Virus record (IMG/VR): IMGVR_UViG_3300029811_000080
Location: 1-42,033 of that record
Strand: one strand, 5' to 3'
Source of the DNA: a virus
DNA: 42,033 bases
Shown here piece after piece: positions 12,996 to 22,544 of this stretch (within the stretch, counting starts at the first letter, position 1; every line of letters begins with the position of its first letter). A program made the translations under genes and the position numbers. A model generated the notes under the pieces. The model was not told where the DNA came from. It saw only the letters and a list, made by a program, of their open reading frames with translations, and did no database searches.

Positions 12996-15900
12996 ATAAA
13001 ACATCCCCCTGAATCACATCTAATCCAACATTTATCGCTGCTATTATAACCAGCTGTGGTAATATTCCCATGATTAGATACATTACCTGCAAATGTTATA
13101 TTACCTTGTCCTGCATCGGACTGATTGATAATAATCTGTTCTCCACCCATATCAGTCGCAACCAATTCACAGTTATCGCTGCAATCAATATGCCAAGTTC
13201 CTGAACCTGAATATGTACAAGTATCTTCGGCACTTTCTGCTTCTTCTACCCCAACAGTATAAAAGGTTGAAGGTGAATTTTGGTTGTCATACTCAGTTTT
13301 AATCCAACCTGATGAACGAGCAACATTAGAAGCACGAACTTCATCTATGGTGCCATTGAATGATTCTGGTGGATCATCACTAATAAATCTATTGGTCAAT
13401 ACCTCAGTCCCCCAATTTGGTGTAAAGGAATCTATTGTTGACCCTATACTTGCGCCATCCTTATAAATTATTCCTGTTGTTCCGTCATATGTTGCAACAA
13501 CATAATAAAAAGTATCAACAATCATTCCATGACTATAGTCCCAAAAAGTGTATGATGAACCATCACCAATATAAAAGTCTAATGATGTACCATCTAATCT
13601 AAAAGATGCACCCTTGTTAGAGTTTGATGACTTAATTATACCTGTATTCACAACAAAACTTCGGGTGGAAATCCACGCACTGAATGTAATCTCATCCCCT
13701 GACGTTGGAACTGGTCTTTTTGTTAAACTAATATGGTCATTTGTCCCATCAAAATCTAAACTCCCATCAATCTGTCCTGCTACTTGGTCAGCACTATCCA
13801 TCCCTGAAGTTGTCCCATTATTTCCGTTTGAAGTGGAATCATAAGTTGTCCCTGCTGGTGTCTCCTGCAAATGCTGAACCATCAAAAAATTACTATCCCA
13901 AACATCATTTACATTCTCTTGATTACTTGCAGCTGCATTACCATAATACATTTGTATAACAGTATCTGTACTACCACTTAAACTAGGTATCCTAACCCAT
14001 GCCTGTAATTCGCCAGTAGTTCCGTTATAAAATTCTATCTCATGGTCTAATTTACTGCCTGAACTGTTTACAAACACTATATCGTCACCGTCAGCTTGTG
14101 CATCATCTCTCAAATCTGTATCTGTTATATTTATTAAAATAGGGAAATTAGTTTGGGTTCCGTTCACTTTAGAAGAATTTATGGTAATGTTTTTCTTATA
14201 AGACCAAGAAGAATTATACCATGGTGTTGCTGTGCTTATTGTAATTGTCCTTTCCTCAGTATTATTTAAATTCCCTGCTATATTTTTAACAAATGTTTGG
14301 TAAGTGTAAATTCCATCATCTAGCCCATCAGTGGTATTCTTACTTTGATTTAAATAAAGAGTCCAGTTATCTGTGTCATATTTATTTAAATTAGAAAGAT
14401 ACATTATTTCAATTTCTTGTTTAGTAAAACTCCTATTAACATAAATTCTATATTCGTCAATTGTGCCATTAAAAAAATCGTCATCTTGGGTATCCTTACT
14501 TCCAATTGTCAAATTTGCAGTATTAGAAATTGAACCAGAAACTGTATTATCATCTTCTCCTGCTGTAAAACTAGTTTGATTAACCCCATCAATCCATAAC
14601 TCTGCTAAATCACCAATTCTTTGTCCTAGTCCAAAATGCCAATTATCATCACAAACATCCTGCGTTGATTGTAATGTTGCAGTATTTGGGCTTGCGCCAG
14701 GTCCCCTAAACTGCAAAGACAATACATCAGCATCGCCATAACCTCCCACTTCCATTTTATACCATCCCCCAGCATTATGAGTGGCAGTACTTCCTTTTCT
14801 TGAAATATCTGAATCCAAACAATAATCACATTTAAACCAAAACATCATAGCAAAATCAGTATCTCCAGGATTTAATGAATCACTATGAGGGATATGAATA
14901 CTTTGACCATCAGAAACAAAATCTGTAGTTGTAAACTGAAATGCCCCATTATATTTCCCGCCAGAAATCCATTGAGGTAATCCTGACTGATCATGCCCAG
15001 CATCAGTGATATTAGTTAAATTACCATGATTTTCATTTCCTGAAAAATCATAAACTAAACAATTCCAATCACTACATTCCTCAAATGCAGAAATATTATC
15101 AAAATTAAATCCTAAAACTAACTTGTCATCATACATAGTATAATTAGTTCCATTCCAATTCCATTTTATTTCGTCTAAATTACTTTCAGTTATTGAAACA
15201 TTGATTTGAATTGAAGTGTTTGAAGTAGTTGTATCATTTACAGGAGTGGGGGTTGTGAAGTCAATGTAGGGGTAGGAGTCTGCCTCTTCTGCCCCAACTG
15301 TATAGAAGGTTGAAGGTGAGTTTTGATTGTCATACTCAGTTTTAATCCAACCAGCAGAACGAGAGGTGTTGGAGATTCGGACTTCGTCCATTGTACCATT
15401 GAAATGCTGATTCCCTCCAGGTGAAGAAGTATCCTGAGATCGCGCAATTCTCAGGAGATTATTGCTATTGGTTATTAATGATTTTGGGAGTGTCCCAGAT
15501 CCGTTTTGTTGTCCATTTATATAAAAAACATAATTATCGCTTGAATCAACGGTGATACTAATTTGTTGACTTTGACTAACAATTATTTTATTAATGCTAA
15601 TTACACTGAACCAACCACTGTTATAACCAGCTAACATTAATTTTTCTTCGTTAACACTATTATAAGATCCTTCAATAACAAAAGCATAATTACTTGGACC
15701 ACCACCACCACCACCACGATGGCTTACTAACGCAAAACCGTTATCAGAAGTGGTTACACTATTTGGATTTATCCAAAGAGATATAGTAAGTGCGGTAATA
15801 TCCAATGAATTATCAGAGCCACAAGTTAGATGATCATCATTCCCATCAAAATCTAAACACCCATCAATCTGTCCTGCTACTTGGTCTGATGTGTTCATCC

Positions 15901-17680
15901 CTGAAGTTGTTCCATTATTTCCATAAGATGTACTATCTTTAATATCTCCTGCCCCACCATCAATATCTGTCTCCTGCATATGCTGAACCATTTTAAAGTT
16001 GCTATCCCAAACACCATTCACATTTTCTTGATTACTTGCACCTGCATTACCATAATACATTTGTATAACAGTATCTGTACTACCACTTAAACTAGGTATC
16101 CTAACCCAAGCCTGTAATTCGCCAGTAGTTCCGTTATAAAATTCTATCTCATGGTCAAGTTTTGTACCAGAAGTATTAGTAAACACTATATCATCACCAT
16201 CATTCTGGGCGCTGGTTGAAAGGTTAGCATCAGTCATACTAATTAATACTGGGAAATTGGTTTGAGTTCCATTTACTTTAGAAGAATTTATTGTAATATT
16301 TTTCTTATAAGTCCATGAAGAATTATACCATGGGTCAAGGTAATAAAATCTATCATTATCTATTGCTTGTGTTAAAGTATCACTTGATATTTTAATGCCC
16401 CAGAAATATTTACCATCAATATCATTAAAACCTATAGGCATATCAACATACATCCTGATTTGGTATGATTTATTATTTTCAATAGCCACATCTTTGATAT
16501 AATACCATTGATTCATACCTTGAAATTGTCTGTTTATTTGATTGAATGAATGAGTAAAATCTACCCAATCTACTATCTTTGAATAATCTGTTTGCCAAGT
16601 TATAGTATAATTATTGCCCTCAGTATTTTCGTAACTATCAAAACATATCACTGAATCTGTCTGATTATATGATTCACACATTTCAGATGTTTCATTATAT
16701 TTACTACATACCATATATGATATGTTCCTTTTATGATTGTTATATTCATTGCCATAATCACAATCACCTGAAGTGACACTTATATCAGACACATCCTGGA
16801 ATGAATGGGTATGATTATTGCTCCAATTAACATAATGAGGCTTATATAATTCAGCTTTTTTCGGTTTTACATTTGAACTATTAAACCCCCAAACTGCATC
16901 AATGTTACCTGAATAATGTTTAGATGTAAGATTAAAATATACCCACCCGGGAGAACTTATAGTGTGAGGAGAGGATGAAAGATAGACATTAGAATCTTCC
17001 ATAAATACAGTATCATCAATTATGGCCCAATCATCAGAGTTTTCACCTAATATAATCTCTGGGTCAAAAAAAGCATTACCTTCAAATACTCTGGTTCGTA
17101 TCTTTAATTTTCCGTTCTGGAATCTTTCAACTCTTACAATGTTATCTAATTCTTGCTCCCAGTTATTAATAATCTTAAAATCCATCTCTGCCTGAGTTCC
17201 TCTAATGTTCTTATCCACATAAACTACCTTATCTTTAAATTCATCTAATTTGCTATAAGTCCAAACAAAATATGTTCTTAAATTAGAATCAATAGGATCC
17301 CATTCAAAACTTTCTTTAACCTTATATTCAGTGATTTCAAAATATCTAGTAAGATTACCTTTACTATAATAGATAGTCTGCTTAACATAAGTAATATCAT
17401 CTTCTGAATGATATGATAAGTTAGAATATTTTGCACCTCTATTTTTATACATAGTTACATATCCTTTACCGTTCCAATAATACGGCTGGATAGAATCTTC
17501 AAAAGCTAAATATCGCCCATTATAAGCCTTAAATAAACCATCAGAATATTTTACTTTTACAGTATCATCATTTAAAATAATCTTAAATTTGTCAGGCTCT
17601 ATAAATATTGTTATCCCACCTATAACTACAAAAATGATAGAAGTTGCAATTATCCATTTTGTTATAGTTTGCCATTCCAT
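12992..17680 (-). CDS. Giant membrane-anchored DUF2341/LamG surface protein
   Basis: The 1562-residue protein has an N-terminal membrane segment (about 9-28, WIIATSIIFVVIGGITIFI), an extracellular region to about 450, DUF2341 (about 450-556), a LamG lectin-like domain (about 556-797), a second LamG (about 853-1083), a second DUF2341 (about 1153-1260), a third LamG (about 1260-1475) and a Cys-rich tail with CTYSGSGTWHIDCSDNC. There are dozens of N-x-S/T sites. Such proteins are typical of archaeal cell surfaces, and LamG domains bind glycans. It lies inside the connector-tail operon, four bases from its neighbour, so it is expressed as a late gene. It may be a virion adhesin or a host-surface modifier. 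Confidence 0.75.
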   Translation of the reverse strand: MEWQTITKWIIATSIIFVVIGGITIFIEPDKFKIILNDDTVKVKYSDGLFKAYNGRYLAFEDSIQPYYWNGKGYVTMYKNRGAKYSNLSYHSEDDITYVKQTIYYSKGNLTRYFEITEYKVKESFEWDPIDSNLRTYFVWTYSKLDEFKDKVVYVDKNIRGTQAEMDFKIINNWEQELDNIVRVERFQNGKLKIRTRVFEGNAFFDPEIILGENSDDWAIIDDTVFMEDSNVYLSSSPHTISSPGWVYFNLTSKHYSGNIDAVWGFNSSNVKPKKAELYKPHYVNWSNNHTHSFQDVSDISVTSGDCDYGNEYNNHKRNISYMVCSKYNETSEMCESYNQTDSVICFDSYENTEGNNYTITWQTDYSKIVDWVDFTHSFNQINRQFQGMNQWYYIKDVAIENNKSYQIRMYVDMPIGFNDIDGKYFWGIKISSDTLTQAIDNDRFYYLDPWYNSSWTYKKNITINSSKVNGTQTNFPVLISMTDANLSTSAQNDGDDIVFTNTSGTKLDHEIEFYNGTTGELQAWVRIPSLSGSTDTVIQMYYGNAGASNQENVNGVWDSNFKMVQHMQETDIDGGAGDIKDSTSYGNNGTTSGMNTSDQVAGQIDGCLDFDGNDDHLTCGSDNSLDITALTISLWINPNSVTTSDNGFALVSHRGGGGGGPSNYAFVIEGSYNSVNEEKLMLAGYNSGWFSVISINKIIVSQSQQISITVDSSDNYVFYINGQQNGSGTLPKSLITNSNNLLRIARSQDTSSPGGNQHFNGTMDEVRISNTSRSAGWIKTEYDNQNSPSTFYTVGAEEADSYPYIDFTTPTPVNDTTTSNTSIQINVSITESNLDEIKWNWNGTNYTMYDDKLVLGFNFDNISAFEECSDWNCLVYDFSGNENHGNLTNITDAGHDQSGLPQWISGGKYNGAFQFTTTDFVSDGQSIHIPHSDSLNPGDTDFAMMFWFKCDYCLDSDISRKGSTATHNAGGWYKMEVGGYGDADVLSLQFRGPGASPNTATLQSTQDVCDDNWHFGLGQRIGDLAELWIDGVNQTSFTAGEDDNTVSGSISNTANLTIGSKDTQDDDFFNGTIDEYRIYVNRSFTKQEIEIMYLSNLNKYDTDNWTLYLNQSKNTTDGLDDGIYTYQTFVKNIAGNLNNTEERTITISTATPWYNSSWSYKKNITINSSKVNGTQTNFPILINITDTDLRDDAQADGDDIVFVNSSGSKLDHEIEFYNGTTGELQAWVRIPSLSGSTDTVIQMYYGNAAASNQENVNDVWDSNFLMVQHLQETPAGTTYDSTSNGNNGTTSGMDSADQVAGQIDGSLDFDGTNDHISLTKRPVPTSGDEITFSAWISTRSFVVNTGIIKSSNSNKGASFRLDGTSLDFYIGDGSSYTFWDYSHGMIVDTFYYVVATYDGTTGIIYKDGASIGSTIDSFTPNWGTEVLTNRFISDDPPESFNGTIDEVRASNVARSSGWIKTEYDNQNSPSTFYTVGVEEAESAEDTCTYSGSGTWHIDCSDNCELVATDMGGEQIIINQSDAGQGNITFAGNVSNHGNITTAGYNSSDKCWIRCDSGGCFI
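13250..16335 (-). repeat. Two-copy DUF2341-LamG duplication inside the giant gene
   Basis: DNA at about 13250-14225 and about 15290-16335 is strongly similar, with long nearly identical stretches at both ends (for example 13930-14050 against 16050-16170). The copies encode the two DUF2341 plus LamG units. The middle LamG (about 14430-15120) is different. Intragenic duplication followed by divergence of the lectin part is the likely history. Confidence 0.75.
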
Positions 17681-17684
17681 TTCC

Positions 17685-19379
17685 TTATCCTACGATAAGA
17701 CAGCTTGTGTCACCACATATAAAAGTATGAGTAGCATTATCATAGATTTTATGATTAGTTGCATCATTCTCTAACTTAATTGTCTGTACAGTTAAGTTTG
17801 TGCTAATAACCATATTTGCATGAGTAGGTGAAGATGTGGAAGTTAAATGTTGACCAGTATTAAAAGCTAATTGAGTGTCGCCTATGCCATCCGCAGTCAC
17901 AGAAAGACCATCAGCGTCCTGTGTTAAAGCAGTATTACCAGCTACACTAAATGTAGTTGTCGATAAACTTATACCATTACCAGCAGAATATGTTGTGTCA
18001 TCATCCGCTTCACAAGCCAAGTCATTACCACTAAGATAATAATGGTTTCCTGCTGCACATGCTGTACTAAATGCTATCTTACCTTCACTTATTTCATCAT
18101 TTGAAATAACTGTATCTAAATCTAAACTGGCATTCCAATAATCTGATTTGTCAGCAGTCCAATTACCTACCATAGATACAATATCAGACTTTGCAGCATA
18201 AGCTAATCCAATTACCCAATCATATATTTCATCTGCTAAACTAAAATGTGTAGTATCTCCATTGCTGGGAGTTGCATGCGGCATCCCTGTTAAGTTATTC
18301 CAACTCTGTAATCTATATTCTGTGCTTAAACAGTTCCCGCCAGTTATGCAAATATCACCGCTAGTTGAATTTATATTGCCTGCAACTTCCAATACTTCCC
18401 CAGGAGAAGAATCATTAATGCCTACATTCCCATCAGATGTAACCCTAAGTTTCTCATTTCTAATCCCTTGATGTCTTGTGTCAATTATGAGATTACCTGT
18501 AACATTTCCAGTAGTATGATTAATGAACTGTGTTAATAATCTTACACCTGAATATACATCCCCATTAGCATCTTTGGTCTGCATAGAATATCCAGCCCAA
18601 TTATTATCTGTGGTCCCTGTATTTCTTGAAACAATCAATGCCTTAACATTATCTATGTTAGTTATCCCCTCTTCTGTTACAACCTGAAAATGATTTAACA
18701 TATCAGAATTATCACCTATTGCTAACTTACCCCCATTATCCAGTTCAAAATATAATTTTGAATTGCTTTGAAATATTTTACCATCCTCAGCAATATAAAG
18801 TATTGAGCCATTAGTAAAACCTGTTAAAGATATATTATCTGATGTAAAAGTTCCCATAGTGGTAATATCTGCAGGAGAATCTAAATCATCCCAATTATCA
18901 CTGCTATTCACGGCAAGACTTGTTCCTGCTAAAGTAGAATTAAATGTTACGGTTCCTGTGGTAGTAATTGCCCCACCAGTTAAATAAGTATCATCAGTAG
19001 ATATACTGGTGACTGTACCTGTTGTAGTAGAATAACCTAAACCAATTACATAATCTCTTATTTGGTCAGCAGTAGAAAGGTGTGTAGTATCACCGTCAGA
19101 TGGGGTTGCAGTAGGAATACCTGTAAAATTATTCCATGATTGTAGTCTATACAATTCATCAGTTAAAGTTTGATTAAAAGAAGCGTTACCTCCTTCAGCT
19201 ACAATGCCTGTAAGATGACTTCCGTCACCATAATAATATTGAAAATCTGCTATAACACCATCATTAATACTGTATTCATCCCTGAGAGTAATGTTTCTTG
19301 CAGGGTCAAAATCATAAGCTGTAACAAATGAAATTGTAGATATAAAAAGTATGATCAGTAATAGGATATATTTATTCAT
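17685..19379 (-). CDS. Secreted fibre-like surface protein with signal peptide
   Basis: The 564-residue protein begins MNKYILLLIILFISTISFVTA, a clear signal peptide ending near residue 21. It continues as Thr/Ser/Asn-rich beta repeats with many glycosylation sites. The unit YRLQSWNN(F/L)TG followed by ATPS(D/N)GDTTH appears twice (about 78 and 353), and GTVTSISTDDTYLTGG and SSPTHANM resemble tail-fibre repeats. It overlaps the head-tail adaptor gene by ATGA and precedes the LamG giant by five bases. A signal peptide is not expected on a cytoplasmically assembled virion part, so it probably acts at the host surface or reaches the virion by another route. Confidence 0.65.
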   Translation of the reverse strand: MNKYILLLIILFISTISFVTAYDFDPARNITLRDEYSINDGVIADFQYYYGDGSHLTGIVAEGGNASFNQTLTDELYRLQSWNNFTGIPTATPSDGDTTHLSTADQIRDYVIGLGYSTTTGTVTSISTDDTYLTGGAITTTGTVTFNSTLAGTSLAVNSSDNWDDLDSPADITTMGTFTSDNISLTGFTNGSILYIAEDGKIFQSNSKLYFELDNGGKLAIGDNSDMLNHFQVVTEEGITNIDNVKALIVSRNTGTTDNNWAGYSMQTKDANGDVYSGVRLLTQFINHTTGNVTGNLIIDTRHQGIRNEKLRVTSDGNVGINDSSPGEVLEVAGNINSTSGDICITGGNCLSTEYRLQSWNNLTGMPHATPSNGDTTHFSLADEIYDWVIGLAYAAKSDIVSMVGNWTADKSDYWNASLDLDTVISNDEISEGKIAFSTACAAGNHYYLSGNDLACEADDDTTYSAGNGISLSTTTFSVAGNTALTQDADGLSVTADGIGDTQLAFNTGQHLTSTSSPTHANMVISTNLTVQTIKLENDATNHKIYDNATHTFICGDTSCLIVG

Positions 19380-19750
19380 GATAAACTCCTCGCAAATTGT
19401 ATTTTTCTTCCAATAGCCTTTAATCTCATATCCCCAAATATTCTGTACTGTTTAGCACTTAAAACATCACCACTATCATCAATGCTTAACTCTGCCAATC
19501 TTAGCTTTTCTCCTCCTGGCTGTGCCTGTACTAAATCTATTGTATCTGCCTTAGCAAAATCTACAATAGCACCTCTATACTTTTCATCAATAGAGTTAGA
19601 ATCAATTGTATGCCCTGTAAAATTGGCTACATGTTGTTTAGATAATTCTACTATCTCAATCATATTACCAGATACACCTACTGGCACTGAAATACATTCA
19701 TTAATGAAAGTAGCTATGCTCCCCACAGAATTTAATACTATTGTTGCCAT
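19376..19750 (-). CDS. Head-tail connector (adaptor) protein
   Basis: This 124-residue mostly helical protein lies right after the capsid region. It has the segment EIVELSKQHVANFTGHTI and a C-terminal AKQYRIFGDMRLKAIGRKIQFARS, like the helical adaptor proteins (HK97 gp6 / SPP1 gp15 class) that dock on the portal. The assignment is by position, length and helix content. The start follows the previous stop directly. Confidence 0.55.
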   Translation of the reverse strand: MATIVLNSVGSIATFINECISVPVGVSGNMIEIVELSKQHVANFTGHTIDSNSIDEKYRGAIVDFAKADTIDLVQAQPGGEKLRLAELSIDDSGDVLSAKQYRIFGDMRLKAIGRKIQFARSLS

Positions 19751-19927
19751 TCAAATCCCTGAAATCAGTAACATCCCTTCTGAGTTACATAGTAATGGTA
19801 CAGCAGTAGATGTCCCGCTTTGTATTGCATGTAAAACTACGCCCATTGCACTAACAGAACCTGTCTGAACTGTAATAAATTTATTAAATTCTCTATCTCT
19901 TAAACCTGCTGATTGTGTAAATGTCAT
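19751..19927 (-). CDS. Small virion-associated protein, 58 aa
   Basis: The start at 19927 has a strong GGAGGTC site. The product begins MTFTQSAGLRDREFNKFITV and is beta-rich with small residues (QTGSVSAMGVVLHAIQSGTS). It ends where the adaptor begins. Its composition resembles the 75-residue protein encoded upstream, so both may be capsid decoration or cement-type proteins. The family is not recognised. Confidence 0.55.
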   Translation of the reverse strand: MTFTQSAGLRDREFNKFITVQTGSVSAMGVVLHAIQSGTSTAVPLLCNSEGMLLISGI

Positions 19928-19960
19928 CTTTAATGACCTCCTTTTGTTTTTGTATTTTAC

Positions 19961-19992
19961 TTGTCGAAGATTCAGAGATTACCTCACGACAA
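19961..19992 (-). promoter_or_regulatory. Hairpin in the gap after the capsid genes
   Basis: TTGTCG and CGACAA form an outer 6-bp stem around an inner GAG/CTC pairing, inside a 93-base gap in an otherwise gapless operon. On the - strand it is preceded by T/A-rich TTTTTTAATTTTAAATTAAA. It may end or attenuate transcription after the abundant capsid message, or act as an internal promoter. Confidence 0.35.
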
Positions 19993-20020
19993 AATTTAAT
20001 TTAAAATTAAAAAATAAGTT

Positions 20021-20248
20021 CTATGTTCCTGAGATGAGATGTATCCATTCACTGCCACTTTGAGCTTCACACATATAGAGTTCATTGTTAGCGACATCTA
20101 AACATATGTCACTTCCAACATTGCCAGTCAAGATATTGTCAGGACTTGCATCATGGAGCATTATGCCTCCAATTGCTAGCCCTGAAGTTCCTACACCTTT
20201 CCCCATGCCATCTACAGTTCCAAACAAACTACCTGCTTGAGTCACCAT
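20021..20248 (-). CDS. Small capsid-associated protein, 75 aa
   Basis: The 75-residue beta-type protein directly follows the capsid gene (12 bases). It has a Gly-rich N-terminal half and a final segment DICLDVANNELYMCEAQSGSEWIHL, a strand pair with two cysteines. I recall this ending from phage head-associated proteins whose last domain decorates the particle. It may be a cement or head-fibre subunit. Confidence 0.55.
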   Translation of the reverse strand: MVTQAGSLFGTVDGMGKGVGTSGLAIGGIMLHDASPDNILTGNVGSDICLDVANNELYMCEAQSGSEWIHLISGT

Positions 20249-20260
20249 TCTTTATGACCT

Positions 20261-21130
20261 CTATGTAGTGGTAATCTCACATGTAGCATAGTCTCTCAGA
20301 TATTCGACATCAAGTCTCATGGTGATAGCTGCGCCCTGCATGTCAAATGTAGGGAGGTCGAAATTCTCTATGGTGATGTCCCTCTTATATGCCACAACAT
20401 AAGCATTAGCCCTGTCAATAACATAAGCATACTTTGCATATGTGCCTGGAGTTGCTGTTGCATTCCTTGAGAACCTGACAACATTCATGCCGAAGATAGT
20501 TCCTAAAAATCCAGTCTTCATCATGTCTGTGTTTCCTGCTTTGTCAGCTTCAACAAAGGTGTCGATGTTTCTTAAATCCTGAAGAATCAAGTCTCCTGCA
20601 AGGAAGTCAGTAGGGGTATAATCATACCTTTCCAGGTAATTCATACCTTCTGCAATGTTAGCAATGGTAATAGCTGCACCGCCAGTTACTGCATTAGTTG
20701 TAGAGTTTAACTCAGTTATGATCAACTCAGTCTCTTTCTCTGCCATCCTTTTGCCGACATACCTAAGATTTATTTCAAACAGGTCAAACTGACTATCTTC
20801 CATCATCTCTCTGGTGATCCTTACAGATACTCCCCATTTGACAGGTTCAATGGTCACACTGGTATCATACTCAAGAGAGTCCATTATATTCTCTGCCCCT
20901 TCTCCAATTTCTCTTATATCCATTGAATTAGGTTTAATCAAGTTGATAGTCCAACTTGAACCCTGGTTTGCTGTCTGTGCAGGTGTCTGGAACATTGCAG
21001 CCAATTCTCTTGGAAGAAGATGTTTATCAACTTCATCAATAAGAACAGGCATGATTAGCTTGGGTATAAGCAAGGTTCCTGCTACTCCTGTGTCTCTCGT
21101 AATGTATTCCTGTATTCGATTAAATGTCAT
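20261..21130 (-). CDS. Major capsid protein (HK97 fold)
   Basis: The 289-residue protein has the outline of an HK97-type coat: an N-terminal arm, an E-loop-like stretch (QTANQGSSWTINLIKPN), a spine helix region (MMEDSQFDLFEINLRYVGKRMAEKETELI), the peripheral domain with NYLERYDYTPTDFLAGDLILQDLRN and the closing FGMNVVRFSRNATA...YAKYAYVIDRANAYVVAYKR. Short coat proteins of this type occur in many siphoviruses and archaeal tailed viruses. The order protease, decoration protein, coat matches known heads. It assembles the icosahedral shell. Confidence 0.85.
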   Translation of the reverse strand: MTFNRIQEYITRDTGVAGTLLIPKLIMPVLIDEVDKHLLPRELAAMFQTPAQTANQGSSWTINLIKPNSMDIREIGEGAENIMDSLEYDTSVTIEPVKWGVSVRITREMMEDSQFDLFEINLRYVGKRMAEKETELIITELNSTTNAVTGGAAITIANIAEGMNYLERYDYTPTDFLAGDLILQDLRNIDTFVEADKAGNTDMMKTGFLGTIFGMNVVRFSRNATATPGTYAKYAYVIDRANAYVVAYKRDITIENFDLPTFDMQGAAITMRLDVEYLRDYATCEITTT

Positions 21131-21140
21131 CTTTATTCAC

Positions 21141-21617
21141 CTATAGATTTAATGATACAAGGCAGTAGTTCTCGCTACCTGCTTCTGTTATTGCTCTTCC
21201 GATTACAGATGATATAACACTTCCGGTATCTACTCCAACACCTATGTTAATCACTGAATCATTCCCAGCAGTTGCTGAAGCTCCACTAAGTAAGCCCACT
21301 AACATACCGCCTGATACTGCGCCGCCTGCTTTCACAAGATATGCGCCCCTTGTAGCAATCGTAACCAGTTCGTCACTGCCTGCATTGTTCAGAGCAATTC
21401 CGTTACATCGTCCAAATGAATCACATTTGCAAGCATCTAAATCACTTGTGACAAAACTTGATGCCTGTGAACCTACAACTCCTGCTGCTGCTGCTGCGCC
21501 TGAAATGTAAACAAAGTTACCGCCTGAAATAGTCTCTCTTGCCTTTGCTGTGAATGTCCTTGGATTTTCTCCATCCCACAAACAAACTGCACCTAATGGA
21601 TTTGTTCCTTGTGTCAT
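21141..21617 (-). CDS. Capsid decoration protein (DUF2190-like)
   Basis: The 158-residue Gly/Ala-rich beta protein has the layout of the DUF2190 decoration family, including the segments ARETISGGNFVYISGAAAA, CNGIALNNAGSDELVTIATRGAYLVKAGGAVSGG (given here as two adjoining strands) and a C-terminal ITEAGSENYCLVSL. It sits between the protease and the coat gene as expected. It likely binds the outer capsid surface and stabilises it. Confidence 0.75.
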   Translation of the reverse strand: MTQGTNPLGAVCLWDGENPRTFTAKARETISGGNFVYISGAAAAAGVVGSQASSFVTSDLDACKCDSFGRCNGIALNNAGSDELVTIATRGAYLVKAGGAVSGGMLVGLLSGASATAGNDSVINIGVGVDTGSVISSVIGRAITEAGSENYCLVSLNL

Positions 21618-21621
21618 TTAT

Positions 21622-22527
21622 CTAACCTCTCACCAGGGTGAATGCTCCGCCCCTAATACTTCCATGCTCTTGGATAATCTGATTGCCTTTTTCATCAGCA
21701 GTATCTTCGTCATCAGAATCAGACTCAGCATCTGCTTTTGCTTTAGCATCAGCTTCTTCTTTTGCCTTTGCATCGGCTTCTTCCTTTGCTTTAGCATCAG
21801 CTTCTTCTTTTTCCTTAGCTTCCGCTTCTTCTTTGGCTTTTGCTGCTTCTTCTTCCTTTGCTTTGGTTTCAGCTTCTTCTCTCACTTTAGCTTCTGCCTT
21901 AGCTTTAGCAATAGTTTCATTAGCTTCTTTTAACTTACTTTCAGCAAGCTTCAATTTCTCTTCTGATTCTTGAAGTTTTACTGCTGTATCTTTTTCTTCA
22001 GACATTTTCAAGGCCTCCCTAGATTTTTTTAATGATTCATCATTAACATTAGTTTGATTAAGTTTGTATGCTTCAGCAAGAGCCATGCCAAAGGTTGCGC
22101 CTTCATCTGCTGGAACTGCAACAAGGCTTAGTTCTCTGAATGTTATCCCTCTGGGTATAAATATTCCTTCATCATCTTCTTCAATGCTTTCAACATCTGC
22201 GCCAACAGATACGGTGTTAAGCCTGCCATCTTGGATCATTGCCTGCATACCTTTGTCTATTACTTTTGCTTTGAAAGTTACTTTTTGTTGAGATTCAGAA
22301 TATTCACCTAATAGTACTCTCCCCATGATAGAATCAACAGTATTATCATGGTCTTTCAAAAGAGGCACACCTGTCAAAGTCATAGCAGAAGGTCTTAATT
22401 CTTCCTGAAGAAATCTATGATTATTGGATGTTACAACTGCATTTATTGCGGTGCCATTAATAATAAAGTTACCATCAACTGAAGTATGCTCGATTATTGG
22501 CACTTGATAATTCAGATTTAATCTCAT
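21622..22527 (-). CDS. Prohead protease with fused coiled-coil scaffold
   Basis: I chose ATG 22527 (MRLNLNYQVP); an upstream GTG lies within the promoter. Residues 1-155 are a herpes/HK97-type maturation protease with His60 in LLKDHDN and Ser107 in NTVSVGAD, the catalytic pair of the family. Residues about 165-290 are a highly charged coiled coil with repeated AKEEADAK units, which fits a scaffold domain cleaved during maturation. TTTAAATA is centred about 28 bases before the ATG, so the mRNA is probably leaderless or nearly so. Confidence 0.8.
   Translation of the reverse strand: MRLNLNYQVPIIEHTSVDGNFIINGTAINAVVTSNNHRFLQEELRPSAMTLTGVPLLKDHDNTVDSIMGRVLLGEYSESQQKVTFKAKVIDKGMQAMIQDGRLNTVSVGADVESIEEDDEGIFIPRGITFRELSLVAVPADEGATFGMALAEAYKLNQTNVNDESLKKSREALKMSEEKDTAVKLQESEEKLKLAESKLKEANETIAKAKAEAKVREEAETKAKEEEAAKAKEEAEAKEKEEADAKAKEEADAKAKEEADAKAKADAESDSDDEDTADEKGNQIIQEHGSIRGGAFTLVRG
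21725..21860 (-). repeat. Degenerate 24-bp repeats in scaffold coding region
   Basis: Successive units encode ADAKAKEE and close variants, giving a long single alpha-helix or coiled coil. DNA similarity between units indicates slippage-type expansion. Confidence 0.65.
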
Positions 22528-22544
22528 TTCACTATATAATACTA

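Noticed and set aside
21550-21973. Long + strand open frames opposite the protease gene (Phe/Cys- or Ser/Ala-rich)
   Set aside because: They mirror the Lys/Glu/Ala repeat coding on the - strand and have no ribosome sites or promoter.
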